From NCBI GenBank assembly GCA_019359155.1, contig JAHHHV010000014.1:1-54875 (forward strand): 54,875 nt of DNA, read 5' to 3'. The stretch comes from Pegethrix bostrychoides GSE-TBD4-15B (lineage in GTDB: Bacteria > Cyanobacteriota > Cyanobacteriia > Elainellales > Elainellaceae). The stretch's first letter is position 1; the number at the start of each line of letters is the position of its first letter. The translations under genes were made by a program, and so were the position numbers. This document shows, piece by piece, positions 42,358-51,258 of this stretch. The notes under the pieces were generated by a model, which worked only from the letters and a program-made list of their open reading frames with translations, ran no database searches and was not told where the DNA came from.

Positions 42358-43122
42358 TTATCGCTTGACGGTAGACTCCGGAGCGACTTCAATCGGCGGC
42401 TCAGCGGCTTCCGCTACGGCAGGCGCAGCTTCATCATCAAGCGGCTGTCGTTTAGAAAAGCCCCAGATAAACAGCAGCCCAATTGCCGAGATCATTAGCC
42501 ACTCAGGCGGCACAAACTCGGGCGAAACTACCCGTACGAGCAGCCGCAGGCCAACCAGCGCTACCGTTACAAAGCCCGCATCTTCTAGATAGACAAACTC
42601 ATCCAGCCAGCGGATAAACAGCCCTGCCATAAACCGCAGCGCCACTATGCCTATCAAGCCGCCCGTCAGAACCAACCGCAGATCTTGAGAGATCGCAATT
42701 GCCGTGGTAACGCTATCCAGTGAAAAGGCCAAGTCCGTAATCGCAATCATCGGAATTGCCTGCCAAAGCGAGGCAAATTTGGGTGCATGCAGGCGCTCGC
42801 CGTTCTCGTCCAGCTGATCGTGATTGGCAAAATGCTGGAACACCAGCCACAGCAGATAAGCCGCCCCCAGCAGCTCAAACTGCCAGTAATTGATCACCCA
42901 GGTCGCCGTCAAAATTAAGCCGATGCGCAGCACAAACGCCGCGACAAGCCCAAAGTTGAGCGCTCTAGCTTGGAGTTTCTGCCCTTCTAGCCCCTGAGCA
43001 ATTGCCGCTAGCGCAATCGCGTTATCTGCCGATAAAATTGCCTCCAGCGCAATCAGCACGGGCAGCAGCAGCAGCGTGTCCATCCCCAGGTTGGGAGAAT
43101 AATCTAGTAATTGGTCTAGCAT
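42358..43122 (-). CDS. TerC-family integral membrane protein
   Basis: The 254-residue protein has about seven hydrophobic segments and the TerC signature LPVLIALEAILSADNAIALAAIA and DLAFSLDSVTTAIAIS, with the conserved acidic residues. Family members are implicated in metal (Mn) export or membrane protein homeostasis; plant TerC is needed for thylakoid formation. The substrate here is not shown. The C-terminal 35 residues are an acidic cytoplasmic tail. Confidence 0.9.
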   Translation of the reverse strand: MLDQLLDYSPNLGMDTLLLLPVLIALEAILSADNAIALAAIAQGLEGQKLQARALNFGLVAAFVLRIGLILTATWVINYWQFELLGAAYLLWLVFQHFANHDQLDENGERLHAPKFASLWQAIPMIAITDLAFSLDSVTTAIAISQDLRLVLTGGLIGIVALRFMAGLFIRWLDEFVYLEDAGFVTVALVGLRLLVRVVSPEFVPPEWLMISAIGLLFIWGFSKRQPLDDEAAPAVAEAAEPPIEVAPESTVKR

Positions 43123-43357
43123 TAATCAGACGATTTCAAATGTACAAAATTCTCTAAGAAACTGAACGCTAGGGTAAAGCCGCCCCTAAGCTGTATTTGC
43201 TCAGTGTCAGAATAAATATTTCCCATATCCTAGCTTAACGCTATAACGAGTTTAAGGCTGAGCTTGCTGGCTCAGCAGTCTTCAAGAAGACGAGCTACAA
43301 TGACCCGACAAAGCCTCTGAAAAGCTTCTGAACTCTCTGTTTACCCAAGTATCCGCC

Positions 43358-44218
43358 ATGCCAGCCTCCTCAGTTAAATCCTTGCTCAGTCAGTTTCAAT
43401 CGCGCTATCCAACAGGTTGCCTTTCGGCTGAACTGTTGACTATTCACCAAGAGCAATATGTGGTTCGAGCGGTAATTCAGATGGGGGGGGTGACGCTGGC
43501 AACAGCCATGGCGGCAGATGCGAACCTAGAGGCAGCTGAGGATCGCGCCAAGCTGCGGGTTCTAGAGACTCTGATTACTACTGCACCGGTTACTACTGCA
43601 CCGTCTGTAGCCTCAGAGCCGATTTACCCAGGTAAAGCGATAGAGCCAGCGCAGCCGCTACTCGTGCAGCCGCTACCCGTGCAGCCGCTACCCGTACCAC
43701 CCCTCCCGACTCCGCCACTCACGACAGAGCTGCCCATGCCTCAGCCGACATTTGGGGCAGCGGTTGGGGCAGTGCTTGGTGCAGAACCCACAGCGATGGC
43801 CGCAGCGATGGCCAGCACAGAATCCGAACGACCGAGCTGGGAAGCCGAATTCCAGTCTGTGACTCAGCTAAGCCCGCTGCCCGTTGCCGAACCTATTGAG
43901 CTGGAGCCTGTTAAGGCAGGCGTCACCAGTGGCCTGAGAACTTCCAAGTCAGAGCGCGCTAGCAAACGCTCCGCTGAGCCTGCACCCGAGCCAGCAGTCG
44001 AGCAACCTGCCGCCGAACCTGCCGACCGCTCTGAGGAAATTATGCGAATTGGCATTGAGATGAAGCGACTGGGTTGGAGCACCGAACAGGGACGGGAATA
44101 TCTGAAGCGCACCTACGGCAAATCGTCCCGCTCTAAGCTCGACGACGCTGAGCTGCTCGATTTCCTGCACTACCTCGAAATGCAGTCCTCGCCCTTACAG
44201 ACGCAGACCCCGTTCTGA
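43358..44218 (+). CDS. Hypothetical protein with Pro-rich linker and conserved C-terminal helical domain
   Basis: The 286-residue protein has three zones. Residues 1-75 (VKSLLSQFQSRYPTGCLSAEL, VVRAVIQMGGVTLATAMAADANLEAAEDRAKLRVLE) look like an alpha/beta fold resembling a double-stranded RNA binding domain. Residues about 85-215 form a Pro/Ala/Glu linker with a 15-bp tandem repeat coding LPVQP. Residues about 225-286 (EEIMRIGIEMKRLGWSTEQGREYLKRTYGKSSRSKLDDAELLDFLHYLE) form a compact helical domain. The C-terminal part looks widely conserved in cyanobacteria from memory. Function unknown. Confidence 0.72.
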   Translation: MPASSVKSLLSQFQSRYPTGCLSAELLTIHQEQYVVRAVIQMGGVTLATAMAADANLEAAEDRAKLRVLETLITTAPVTTAPSVASEPIYPGKAIEPAQPLLVQPLPVQPLPVPPLPTPPLTTELPMPQPTFGAAVGAVLGAEPTAMAAAMASTESERPSWEAEFQSVTQLSPLPVAEPIELEPVKAGVTSGLRTSKSERASKRSAEPAPEPAVEQPAAEPADRSEEIMRIGIEMKRLGWSTEQGREYLKRTYGKSSRSKLDDAELLDFLHYLEMQSSPLQTQTPF

Positions 44219-44221
44219 AAG

Positions 44222-44257
44222 CATCGCCCCGCCACTAACTTGAGCAGCAGGGCGATG
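44222..44257. terminator. Possible hairpin between convergent genes
   Basis: CATCGCCC (44222-44229) and GGGCGATG (44250-44257) form a perfect 8-bp stem just after the stop at 44218. No T-run follows on either strand, so termination is uncertain. Confidence 0.4.
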
Positions 44258-44301
44258 GATATTGGTTTGGCTGAGTTTGGCTTGAGCTTGGCTGATAGAG
44301 C

Positions 44302-44910
44302 CTAGACAGCTGCCATCTCAGGCCGACTGCCAACTGCCTGGCGATCAATTACCTGATCAATTAGGCCGTAGGCCATTGCTTCTTGAGCCGACATGAAGAA
44401 GTCACGCTCGGTATCGCGTTCGATGCGCTCTAGCGGCTGATTGGTGTGGTTCGCCAAGCTTTCGTTGAGCTGCTTTTTCAGGTAGAGAATTTCTTTAGCC
44501 TGAATCTCAATATCGGAAGCCTGCCCTTGAGCACCGCCCGAAGGCTGGTGAATCATAATCCGCGAATGCTGCAAGCTCATCCGCTTACCTTTGGCTCCAG
44601 CGCTGAGCAGAAATGCGCCCATACTCGCTGCTAGACCATAGCAAATAGTGCAGACCTGAGGCCGAATGTGATTCATGGTGTCGTAAATGCCCAAGCCAGC
44701 CGTTACCGAGCCACCCGGAGAGTTGATGTAAAGATAAATATCTTTCTCAGGATCTTCAGCTTCCAAGAAAAGCATCTGCGCCACAATCCGGTTGGCCATG
44801 TCAGAATCCACGACCTCCGATAAGAAAATGATCCGCTCCCGCAGCAGGCGAGAGTAAATGTCAAAGGCACGTTCGCCTCGACCTGATTGCTCAATAACGG
44901 TAGGAATCAT
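44302..44910 (-). CDS. clpP: ATP-dependent Clp protease proteolytic subunit
   Basis: The 202-residue serine protease subunit has [43 protein letters not shown], the catalytic Ser in [15 protein letters not shown], the catalytic His in [15 protein letters not shown], and the Asp region [15 protein letters not shown]. It forms the barrel that degrades proteins fed by ClpC/ClpX. Cyanobacteria have several ClpP paralogues and I cannot choose which. No Clp ATPase is adjacent. Confidence 0.96.
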   Translation of the reverse strand: MIPTVIEQSGRGERAFDIYSRLLRERIIFLSEVVDSDMANRIVAQMLFLEAEDPEKDIYLYINSPGGSVTAGLGIYDTMNHIRPQVCTICYGLAASMGAFLLSAGAKGKRMSLQHSRIMIHQPSGGAQGQASDIEIQAKEILYLKKQLNESLANHTNQPLERIERDTERDFFMSAQEAMAYGLIDQVIDRQAVGSRPEMAAV

Positions 44911-45004
44911 GCAGTCTTCTCTCGTATTTGCCTTAAGTTCTCTAATTCTAGCGAGTTCCTGGATCAGAATTAGGTCGGCTTCAGGAGAGCTTCCCGTACT
45001 GGGT

Positions 45005-45514
45005 TTAGGGACTTTGCTCAGATGTCACAGCTTGAGAATCAGCAGCTTCGCTTTCTGGCTCGCTCTGTGGGGTTCTATCTGCGGCTTCGGTAAGGGTTTC
45101 AGTCGAGGCTTCGGCTAGCTCCACGACTTCTGACAAAAAGCTGGTCAAAAACGCCTGGAGCTTCATGCGATGGATATAGGGCCAGCCGCCCTGCTGTTCA
45201 ATATCGCGCAGCAGCGCATAGAGCGCCTGTCGGTTTTCGGGCAGGGACTCTTGAAACAGCCCGTCTCGGATCTCTTGATGCAGACGTTCGAGCAGCCGCA
45301 GCACGGCCAAGAGCGCCATACTCTGCCCCTGCTGTGGCTGTACAACCGTCCAGACGCTCGTTGCAATACTCTCTAGGTCGGTCTCTAGCTTGGCTCTAGC
45401 TAGCGCTGTTGTTTCTGTCTCTGCTGTCTCCTGCACTCTCTCCTGTACTGTCTTTGGCTCTGACACTTCGTTCATGCTGCCCATTGCTCTACCGTTGTTT
45501 TTAGATTTAGCCAA
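45005..45514 (-). CDS. Hypothetical helical protein with acidic tail
   Basis: The frame is 169 residues from TTG 45514. ATG starts at 45484 (M11) or 45475 (M14) are at least as likely. The central part ([77 protein letters not shown]) is helical and looks conserved. The tail is Glu/Ser/Thr-rich and disordered. I do not recognise a family. It lies 94 bases upstream of clpP on the same strand and may be cotranscribed. Confidence 0.65.
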   Translation of the reverse strand: MAKSKNNGRAMGSMNEVSEPKTVQERVQETAETETTALARAKLETDLESIATSVWTVVQPQQGQSMALLAVLRLLERLHQEIRDGLFQESLPENRQALYALLRDIEQQGGWPYIHRMKLQAFLTSFLSEVVELAEASTETLTEAADRTPQSEPESEAADSQAVTSEQSP

Positions 45515-45946
45515 TCTTTAGCGTACTGCCTCGGTCAATCTGCCTCGGTCAATTTGCCTTGGTCAATTTGCCTTGGTCAATCTGCCCCAGAACACTTCTC
45601 CACCAGGAATTTTTAGCTAAGAACAAAAGAAAGGCAGCAAGGTCTTGTAAAATTTAGCATGGGGTCATAGCTAGGTTATCAATGTTAGGCGACATCAACC
45701 TCTGAGCAGGTTCGACTCGCAAAAGTCCAGCGTCAGGCTGAACACACTCTGGGTTGCCTTAAGCTACCTGAAGCCATTGGCTCCAACAGTTTTGAAGCTT
45801 GCTTCAGATTTGATTCCAGCAATGAGTTCATGCAGAAGATCCTGCCTTTGCACTTTCAACATGACTCAGATTTTGGCTAGTGAGACTCCTTGCTAGTCGA
45901 GATTTATGGGGTTTTCACATTAGTTCCAAGATACAAGAGGTTGAAT
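45515..45946. other. Intergenic region upstream of psbO with a 14-bp tandem repeat array
   Basis: Four tandem copies of a 14-bp unit (CGGTCAATCTGCCT and variants) lie at 45532-45587, just upstream of the leftward gene. The remaining ~350 bases presumably hold the psbO promoter. I saw a T-arm-like GGTTCGACTCG near 45710 but no tRNA fold, and no other gene. Confidence 0.6.
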
Positions 45947-46777
45947 ATGAGGTATCGCGCTTTAATCGTTTCTGTCCTGGCGCTCTGTTTTGGACTGTTG
46001 ACAGCTTGCAGCGACGGCCCAGCCAACGCCACGACGGCTCTCACCTACGAAGAAGTCAGAGGTACAGGAATTGCCAACACCTGCCCCCAGCTAGAGACCA
46101 CTCGACGCGGCTCAATTCCGCTGGAGTCGGGCGAAGAATATGTGCTGACTGAGCTCTGTATGGAGCCGACTAATTTCTTTGTGAAGGAAGAGTCTATCAG
46201 TAAGCGCAAAGAAGCTGAGTTCATCGCTGGCAAGCCCATGACCCGCATGACCTCTTCACTGGATCAGGTCAAAGGCAAGCTGACGCTGGGCGCTGACGGC
46301 ACCCTCACCTTTGAGGAGCAAGGCGGCTTCGACTTTCAGGCCGTCACGGTCAAAATGCCTAGCGGTGAGCTAGTGCCTTTCTTGTTTACCGTTAAGGGGC
46401 TAGTCGCTAGCTCTGCACCAGGATTTGACGGCATCACGACCTCCACTGACTTTGAGGGTGAATATCGAGTCCCGTCCTATCGCACCTCTAACTTCCTCGA
46501 TCCCAAAGGCCGAGGCTTGACCGCAGGCTATGACAATGCCGTGGCGCTGCCTTCCCGTGCCGACAGTGAAGAGCTGCTTAAGGAAAACCTGAAGCAGTTT
46601 GACACGGGCAAAGGTCGAGTTTCGTTCCAAGTCGCCAAAATCAACAGCGCTACAGGCGAGATTGCTGGCACCTTTGAGAGCATCCAGCCTTCTGACACCG
46701 ATATGGGTGGCAAAGCGCCGCTAGATGTCAAGATTCGGGGTCTGTTCTATGCCCGTGTTGAGCCTGCCCAAGTCTAG
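45947..46777 (+). CDS. psbO: Photosystem II manganese-stabilizing protein PsbO
   Basis: PsbO is the extrinsic lumenal protein that stabilises the Mn4CaO5 cluster. From ATG 45947 (AAGAGG upstream) it is 276 residues. The signal peptide MRYRALIVSVLALCFGLLTACS ends in a lipobox (LTAC), as in several cyanobacterial homologues. Mature motifs are LTYEEVRGTGIANTCP, YVLTELCMEP with the conserved Cys pair, FFVKEESISKRKEAEF, STDFEGEYRVPSYR, FLDPKGRGLTAGYDNAVALP and GEIAGTFESIQPSDTDMG. It is monocistronic with its own terminator. Confidence 0.97.
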   Translation: MRYRALIVSVLALCFGLLTACSDGPANATTALTYEEVRGTGIANTCPQLETTRRGSIPLESGEEYVLTELCMEPTNFFVKEESISKRKEAEFIAGKPMTRMTSSLDQVKGKLTLGADGTLTFEEQGGFDFQAVTVKMPSGELVPFLFTVKGLVASSAPGFDGITTSTDFEGEYRVPSYRTSNFLDPKGRGLTAGYDNAVALPSRADSEELLKENLKQFDTGKGRVSFQVAKINSATGEIAGTFESIQPSDTDMGGKAPLDVKIRGLFYARVEPAQV

Positions 46778-46834
46778 GGATTGGCACTAGCGCTGTACTC
46801 TAGTGCTGCACTAGGCAGATTTATCTAACGATCG

Positions 46835-46857
46835 GGAGGGGGAAACCCCTCCTTTTT
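46835..46857 (+). terminator. Intrinsic terminator after psbO
   Basis: GGAGGGG (46835-46841) pairs with CCCCTCC (46846-46852) across a GAAA tetraloop, followed by five T. It lies 57 bases after the stop. Confidence 0.95.
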
Positions 46858-47276
46858 GCTGCTCAGCCTTCTTCTGCCCAGCAGCTTATTCCTGAGAAGC
46901 CTACCTTGCAGCTTGGCTATTTATACCAATACGCATCTGTATCCAACGTAAAAATTCGTTCGTATAATAATTCCATTGGGATTTGCATCTGAAATTTGCA
47001 TCTAGAATTTGCATCGACCGGACAACTGACTAGACCGTAAGTCTTGGCGCTCCCGTGCAATAACTGATCACACTCATGTCCTACGAAGTGAGCCTCCGTG
47101 GATCTGCGATTGCTGAGGCTTCAACGGCCAGATAAATTATTCAGTACGAGCCAAGCAGATCTGTGCTGAAAATCACCTATTTGGCTTTTCAGCTCCCGAA
47201 TGCCACCATAATGGAAGCAAACTTGCAAGTCAACTTGGCGCATTGATTCCCTCAACCTGTCTACCCCATTCTTGTC
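46858..47276. other. Intergenic region upstream of the sigF-type gene
   Basis: No gene is seen. TATAAT at about 46965-46970 is a perfect -10 hexamer in an AT-rich tract but has no good -35 box. TTTGCATCT-like words repeat at about 46981-47013 (ATTTGCATC occurs three times). The long leader before the ATG may carry control elements. Confidence 0.4.
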
Positions 47277-48053
47277 ATGCATACGCCCGTCACGAACGAA
47301 CTCAAAACCGAGAGCTTGGAGCTATTGCGCGCTTACTACCAATCCCCTTCAGCAGCGCTACGCAATCGGGTCGTGGAGCTGAACTTGGGGCTAGTCCGTC
47401 GAGAGGCGCACCACTGGGTAAACCAATGTACCGAGAGCTACGATGACTTGATGCAGGTGGGCAGCATGGGCTTGCTGCGGGCCATTGAACGATTTGATAT
47501 AGCCAAAGGTCATGCCTTCAGTTCGTTTGCCGTGCCCTATATCCGGGGTGAGATTCAGCATTACCTGCGCGACAAAGGCTCACCCGTACGGATTCCGCGC
47601 CGCTGGCAGACGATTCAGCATCAGGCCGCTGCGCTGACTGCTGACCTGCGTAGCCAGCTGAACCGCCAGCCTACTGATGCTGAAGTGGCTGCTGGGCTGC
47701 AAATTTCGCTGGCCGAACTGCAAGAAGTGAAGCTAGCCTTCCGCAACCGCGCTCCGCTGAGTCTGGATGCGCCGATGAATGACGATGATGACGGATCGGT
47801 TTCGCTGGCTGAGCTAATGCCCGACAACCGCTACCAGAGCTTCCAACTGGCGCAAGAAGACCAGATTCGGCTTCAGCAGGCGCTCGTGCAGCTTGAGCAA
47901 AGAACCCGCGACGTGCTGGAATTTGTCTTCCTTTACGATCTAACCCAAAAAGAAACCGCAGAGCGCCTCGGCATTAGCTCTGTCACCGTCTCGCGCCGCG
48001 TCAAGAGCGGTCTCAAGTCGCTGCGGCAAATGATGATTGCGCCAACAAGCTGA
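47277..48053 (+). CDS. sigF: Group 3 sigma factor, SigF type
   Basis: The 258-residue sigma-70 protein has region 2 (NLGLVRREAHHWVNQ, YDDLMQVGSMGLLRAIERFD, FSSFAVPYIRGEIQHYLRD), region 3 (PVRIPRRWQTIQHQAAALTADL, RQPTDAEVAAGLQI), and region 4 (LEQRTRDVLEFVFLYDLTQKETAERLGISSVTVSRRVKSGLKSL). Region 1 is absent and the length fits the SigF/SigB-like group. In cyanobacteria SigF controls type IV pili and motility or envelope stress genes. No anti-sigma factor gene is adjacent. Confidence 0.9.
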   Translation: MHTPVTNELKTESLELLRAYYQSPSAALRNRVVELNLGLVRREAHHWVNQCTESYDDLMQVGSMGLLRAIERFDIAKGHAFSSFAVPYIRGEIQHYLRDKGSPVRIPRRWQTIQHQAAALTADLRSQLNRQPTDAEVAAGLQISLAELQEVKLAFRNRAPLSLDAPMNDDDDGSVSLAELMPDNRYQSFQLAQEDQIRLQQALVQLEQRTRDVLEFVFLYDLTQKETAERLGISSVTVSRRVKSGLKSLRQMMIAPTS

Positions 48054-48082
48054 GCCAGATTATCTCAGTCAGGTCTGAATCG

Positions 48083-48112
48083 AGCCAGTCTAAATCAAGC
48101 CAGTCTAAATCA
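48083..48112. repeat. Two tandem 15-bp repeats spanning the aroC stop codon
   Basis: AGCCAGTCTAAATCA occurs at 48083-48097 and 48098-48112, with a further partial unit on the aroC side. The aroC stop codon (48105-48107) is inside the second copy. Confidence 0.85.
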
Positions 48113-49193
48113 AGCCACACTGACCCTGATGTCGCAGCAGGTGATCGCAAAGCACCAGCGCTACCATGGCCTCCACCATTGGCACAGCGCGCGGTAGCAC
48201 GCAAGGATCGTGACGGCCTTTGGCGGCGAGCGTAGTTTCCTCGCCCTGACTAGTGACAGTGCGTTGAGACTTACGAATCGTAGCCGTGGGCTTAAACGCA
48301 ACTCGCAAAATAATGTCTTCGCCGTTGCTGATGCCGCCCTGAATGCCGCCAGAGCGATTGGTGCGGGTGCGGGTCTGACCTTGCTCGTCGATGTAGAACT
48401 CGTCGTTATGCTCGCTGCCGGTGAGCAGCGTACCCGCAAAGCCTGAGCCGATTTCAAAGCCCTTGCTGGCGGGTAGCGACATCACACCCTTGGCTAAATC
48501 TGCCTCTAGCTTGTCGAAAACCGGCATTCCTAACCCTTTGGGCACCTGACGCGCCACGCATTCAACAACGCCACCAATTGAGTCGCCTGCTCGCCCAGTC
48601 TGTTCAATTAACTCAATCATCTGCTCGGCGCAGTCGGCATCCGGACAACGGACAATGTTGCGCTCAACCTGCTCTAGTGTCACAGTCGTTGGGTCAACTA
48701 CGCCTTCTAGGGTTTGGATCCGCTTGACGTAGCCGATAATTTCTACCCCTGCAGCCTGCTTGAGAATTTTTTTGGCGATCGCGCCTGCCGCAACACGGCC
48801 AATTGTCTCGCGAGCTGAGGAGCGTCCGCCGCCCTGAAAGTTGCGGATGCCGTATTTGGCATCGTAGGTAGCGTCGGCATGAGAAGGGCGATAGGACTGA
48901 GCAATCTCGTCGTAGTCCTGGGAGCGAGCATCTTTGTTCCGCACCAGAATCGAAATAGGCGTACCTAGCGTTTGGCCTTCAAACAGACCTGACAGGATCT
49001 CACAGCTGTCGGCTTCCCGGCGCGGCGTGGTGATTTTGCTTTGTCCAGGGCGACGGCGATCTAGTTCAACCTGAATCTCTGCGGCTGAAATTTCTAGACG
49101 GGGCGGACAGCCATCAATAATCACGCCTACGCCGCCGCCGTGCGATTCGCCAAAAGTCGTGACCCGAAATAAATGCCCGAACGTATTGCCCAT
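48105..49193 (-). CDS. aroC: Chorismate synthase
   Basis: AroC makes chorismate from EPSP with reduced FMN, the last step of the shikimate pathway. The 362-residue protein has [75 protein letters not shown] with the family signature, and [25 protein letters not shown]. Length is normal. The last residues and stop lie in a short tandem repeat, so the C-terminus may have been altered by repeat expansion. Confidence 0.97.
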   Translation of the reverse strand: MGNTFGHLFRVTTFGESHGGGVGVIIDGCPPRLEISAAEIQVELDRRRPGQSKITTPRREADSCEILSGLFEGQTLGTPISILVRNKDARSQDYDEIAQSYRPSHADATYDAKYGIRNFQGGGRSSARETIGRVAAGAIAKKILKQAAGVEIIGYVKRIQTLEGVVDPTTVTLEQVERNIVRCPDADCAEQMIELIEQTGRAGDSIGGVVECVARQVPKGLGMPVFDKLEADLAKGVMSLPASKGFEIGSGFAGTLLTGSEHNDEFYIDEQGQTRTRTNRSGGIQGGISNGEDIILRVAFKPTATIRKSQRTVTSQGEETTLAAKGRHDPCVLPRAVPMVEAMVALVLCDHLLRHQGQCGLI

Positions 49194-49471
49194 TGCTTGC
49201 TCTTGCGCTGCTCTCGATGGCTTATCCAGCCTTGATTGTAGCTGAAAACGCTATATCCAATGGGTGTAGCTCGGTGACAGCTTTGGCGGCAGTGCAGGAC
49301 GGCAGTGCAGGACGGGCAGTCGAAAATACTGAAATACTGATTAAAAGCTTTATTAAAAGCTTAAACGCCCCGATTAGTAGTTCTGATCAGCAAAGTGAGG
49401 AAACTCAGGGAGGCAGCTTTCTGAGAGTTTGTTACCATATGTAGAGACTGCAATTATGAATAATTTTTAAG
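49194..49471. other. Intergenic region upstream of aroC and the small membrane protein gene
   Basis: The 278 bases are shared by divergent genes. A plus-strand frame of 83 codons from 49193 overlaps the aroC start and has no protein-like features; I do not call it. A duplicated GCAGTGCAGGACG lies near 49290-49313. Confidence 0.4.
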
Positions 49472-49774
49472 ATGATTCTCATTTTAGTCATTGTAGTTGG
49501 ATTAGTGGCTTGGGCACTGCACCTGATGCAGGAAGCGATCCAGCGTCGCGAGTTTTCCCTGATGCTGGCAGGCTTTCTTGTCTCAACCGCTGCCGCAGGG
49601 ATGATGGCCGTCTATTTTTTGATGAATCACTACTTGGGCTATATGTCAGAGATGGCTGAGCGAGCTTACGTCATGGAAGAATGGGCGGCTCCGGTCGTCT
49701 GGTTGGCCGACAGCGAGGCCTGGGGAACGGAGGCCTCGACGGCAATTCAGCTAGATGGATATCGCGCCAACTGA
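49472..49774 (+). CDS. Small two-helix membrane protein
   Basis: The 100-residue protein has two hydrophobic segments, LILVIVVGLVAWALHLM (2-19) and SLMLAGFLVSTAAAGMMAVYFL (29-50). An acidic C-terminal half follows (MAERAYVMEEWAAPVVWLADSEAWG). I do not recognise the family. No ribosome binding site of quality is seen, but codon use and topology look genuine. Confidence 0.6.
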   Translation: MILILVIVVGLVAWALHLMQEAIQRREFSLMLAGFLVSTAAAGMMAVYFLMNHYLGYMSEMAERAYVMEEWAAPVVWLADSEAWGTEASTAIQLDGYRAN

Positions 49775-50139
49775 AGCAGCATCAACTGGGGTTTGGCCTG
49801 TCTGACTTTGCTGATCTACCTGTCAAGAACTCAGTCTAATCATCAGGATCAAGATCATAAATTGATCAAGTTAACGGAATTTAACTGCGCTATTTCAGCC
49901 AGTTGCCCTGTAAAATCTGCTTTGTACGCAAACAGTCTGGATAGTCTGGCTGAGCAGCTTGGCTGAGGGTGAGTGAGATGGTTTAGATCGATGAATAGCT
50001 AGATCCAAAATCTAGCGTCAACAAATCTAAATCATGTGCTAAAACTACTTTCGGCAAGTGAATCTTGAGCGCGAAAGGGGTGAGCCTACTTCTGCCATAC
50101 TCAGTTGCCGTACTCAATTCTGTACTTGAGCTGAATCTG

Positions 50140-51189
50140 ATGCCCCCTCAGTACTACCATCTGGCTGCATTCATTATCTCTGCTGCGGTCGTGCTGTTGA
50201 CCACGCCGCTGGTCAAAAAAATTGGCCTGGAAAGCGGCTACTACGACCCGCCCGGTGGCCGTAAGGTACATCAGCGTCCTATGGTGCGACTTGGCGGCGT
50301 GTCGATTTTTTTGGGGACGCTCGTAGCGCTGCTGATCGTCTGGTGGGCAGGCGGATTTGGCGTACTGCCGCCCGATAGAGAATATGAAATCTGGGGTGTG
50401 GCGCTGGGCGGCATTGCCTTCTTTCTGATCGGGCTGGCTGACGATCTGTTCAATCTATCTCCGTTCCTCAGGCTGCTGTTTCAGGTGTTTGTGGCAAGTC
50501 TGGCTTGGCAGGCGGGCGTGCAGATCGAGTTTTTGAGCATTCCACTTGTGGGAGTTGTCTCTTTGCCCGTCTGGATTAGCCTGCCAGTAACAGTCGTTTG
50601 GCTCGTCGGGATGACCAACGCAATCAACTGGATTGACGGACTAGACGGGCTGGCGGCAGGAGTCTCCGGGATTGCGGCAATTATCATGCTGATTGTCTGT
50701 CTATTTATGCATCAGCCCGGAGCAGCGCTAATTGTCGCCGCTCTATCTGGCGGAGCGTTTGGATTTCTGCGCTACAACTTCAACCCTGCCCAAATTTTCA
50801 TGGGGGACGGGGGCGCTTACTTTATGGGCTTCACGCTAGCAGGCGTGGGCGTGATTGGCTTGGTCAAGAGCGTCACTACGGTGGCGGTGCTGCTGCCGCT
50901 GCTGATTTTAGCAGTGCCGCTGTTAGATATGTCGGCGGTGATTGTCGATCGGTTGCGGCATGGTAAGTCGCCGTTTATTGCCGATAAGCGCCATCTGCAT
51001 CATCGCTTGCTGGAGGCAGGGCTGTCGCATCGCCTCACCGTCTTGTTTATCTATGCGCTGACGCTCTGGGTGGGCAGTCTGGCGCTGGCCTTTTCGGGAA
51101 TTCCGAGCGGCCTGACCTATGCTGGGGCGGCGACCCTGCTGCTGAGCTATGCAGGCTGGCGGGTGAAGCAATATGCCAACTCCAACTAG
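50140..51189 (+). CDS. Polyprenyl-phosphate GlcNAc/MurNAc-pentapeptide-type sugar-1-phosphate transferase (WecA/TagO-like)
   Basis: The protein belongs to the MraY/WecA superfamily. It moves a sugar-1-phosphate from UDP-sugar to undecaprenyl phosphate, starting a surface polysaccharide. From ATG 50140 it has 349 residues, about ten membrane helices, the Mg-binding GLADDLFNLSP, NAINWIDGLDGLAAGVSG, and the cytoplasmic His motif KRHLHHRLLEAGLSHR typical of WecA rather than MraY. A TTG at 50065 would add 25 residues. Neither start has a clear ribosome binding site, and the family N-terminus favours 50140. The region 49775-50139 before it holds no gene that I can see. Confidence 0.9.
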   Translation: MPPQYYHLAAFIISAAVVLLTTPLVKKIGLESGYYDPPGGRKVHQRPMVRLGGVSIFLGTLVALLIVWWAGGFGVLPPDREYEIWGVALGGIAFFLIGLADDLFNLSPFLRLLFQVFVASLAWQAGVQIEFLSIPLVGVVSLPVWISLPVTVVWLVGMTNAINWIDGLDGLAAGVSGIAAIIMLIVCLFMHQPGAALIVAALSGGAFGFLRYNFNPAQIFMGDGGAYFMGFTLAGVGVIGLVKSVTTVAVLLPLLILAVPLLDMSAVIVDRLRHGKSPFIADKRHLHHRLLEAGLSHRLTVLFIYALTLWVGSLALAFSGIPSGLTYAGAATLLLSYAGWRVKQYANSN

Positions 51190-51258
51190 CCTTTGCACTT
51201 ACAGCCGTAGTCAGTCACCGCAGTCGGGCAGACTTCTATCGTTTATTGCCGACTTGCC

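Noticed and set aside
45700..45730. tRNA-like T-arm GGTTCGACTCG
   Set aside because: No matching acceptor, D or anticodon stems could be built around it.
49193..49444. 83-codon frame upstream of the small membrane protein
   Set aside because: It overlaps the aroC start, has uneven composition and lacks a ribosome binding site or motif.
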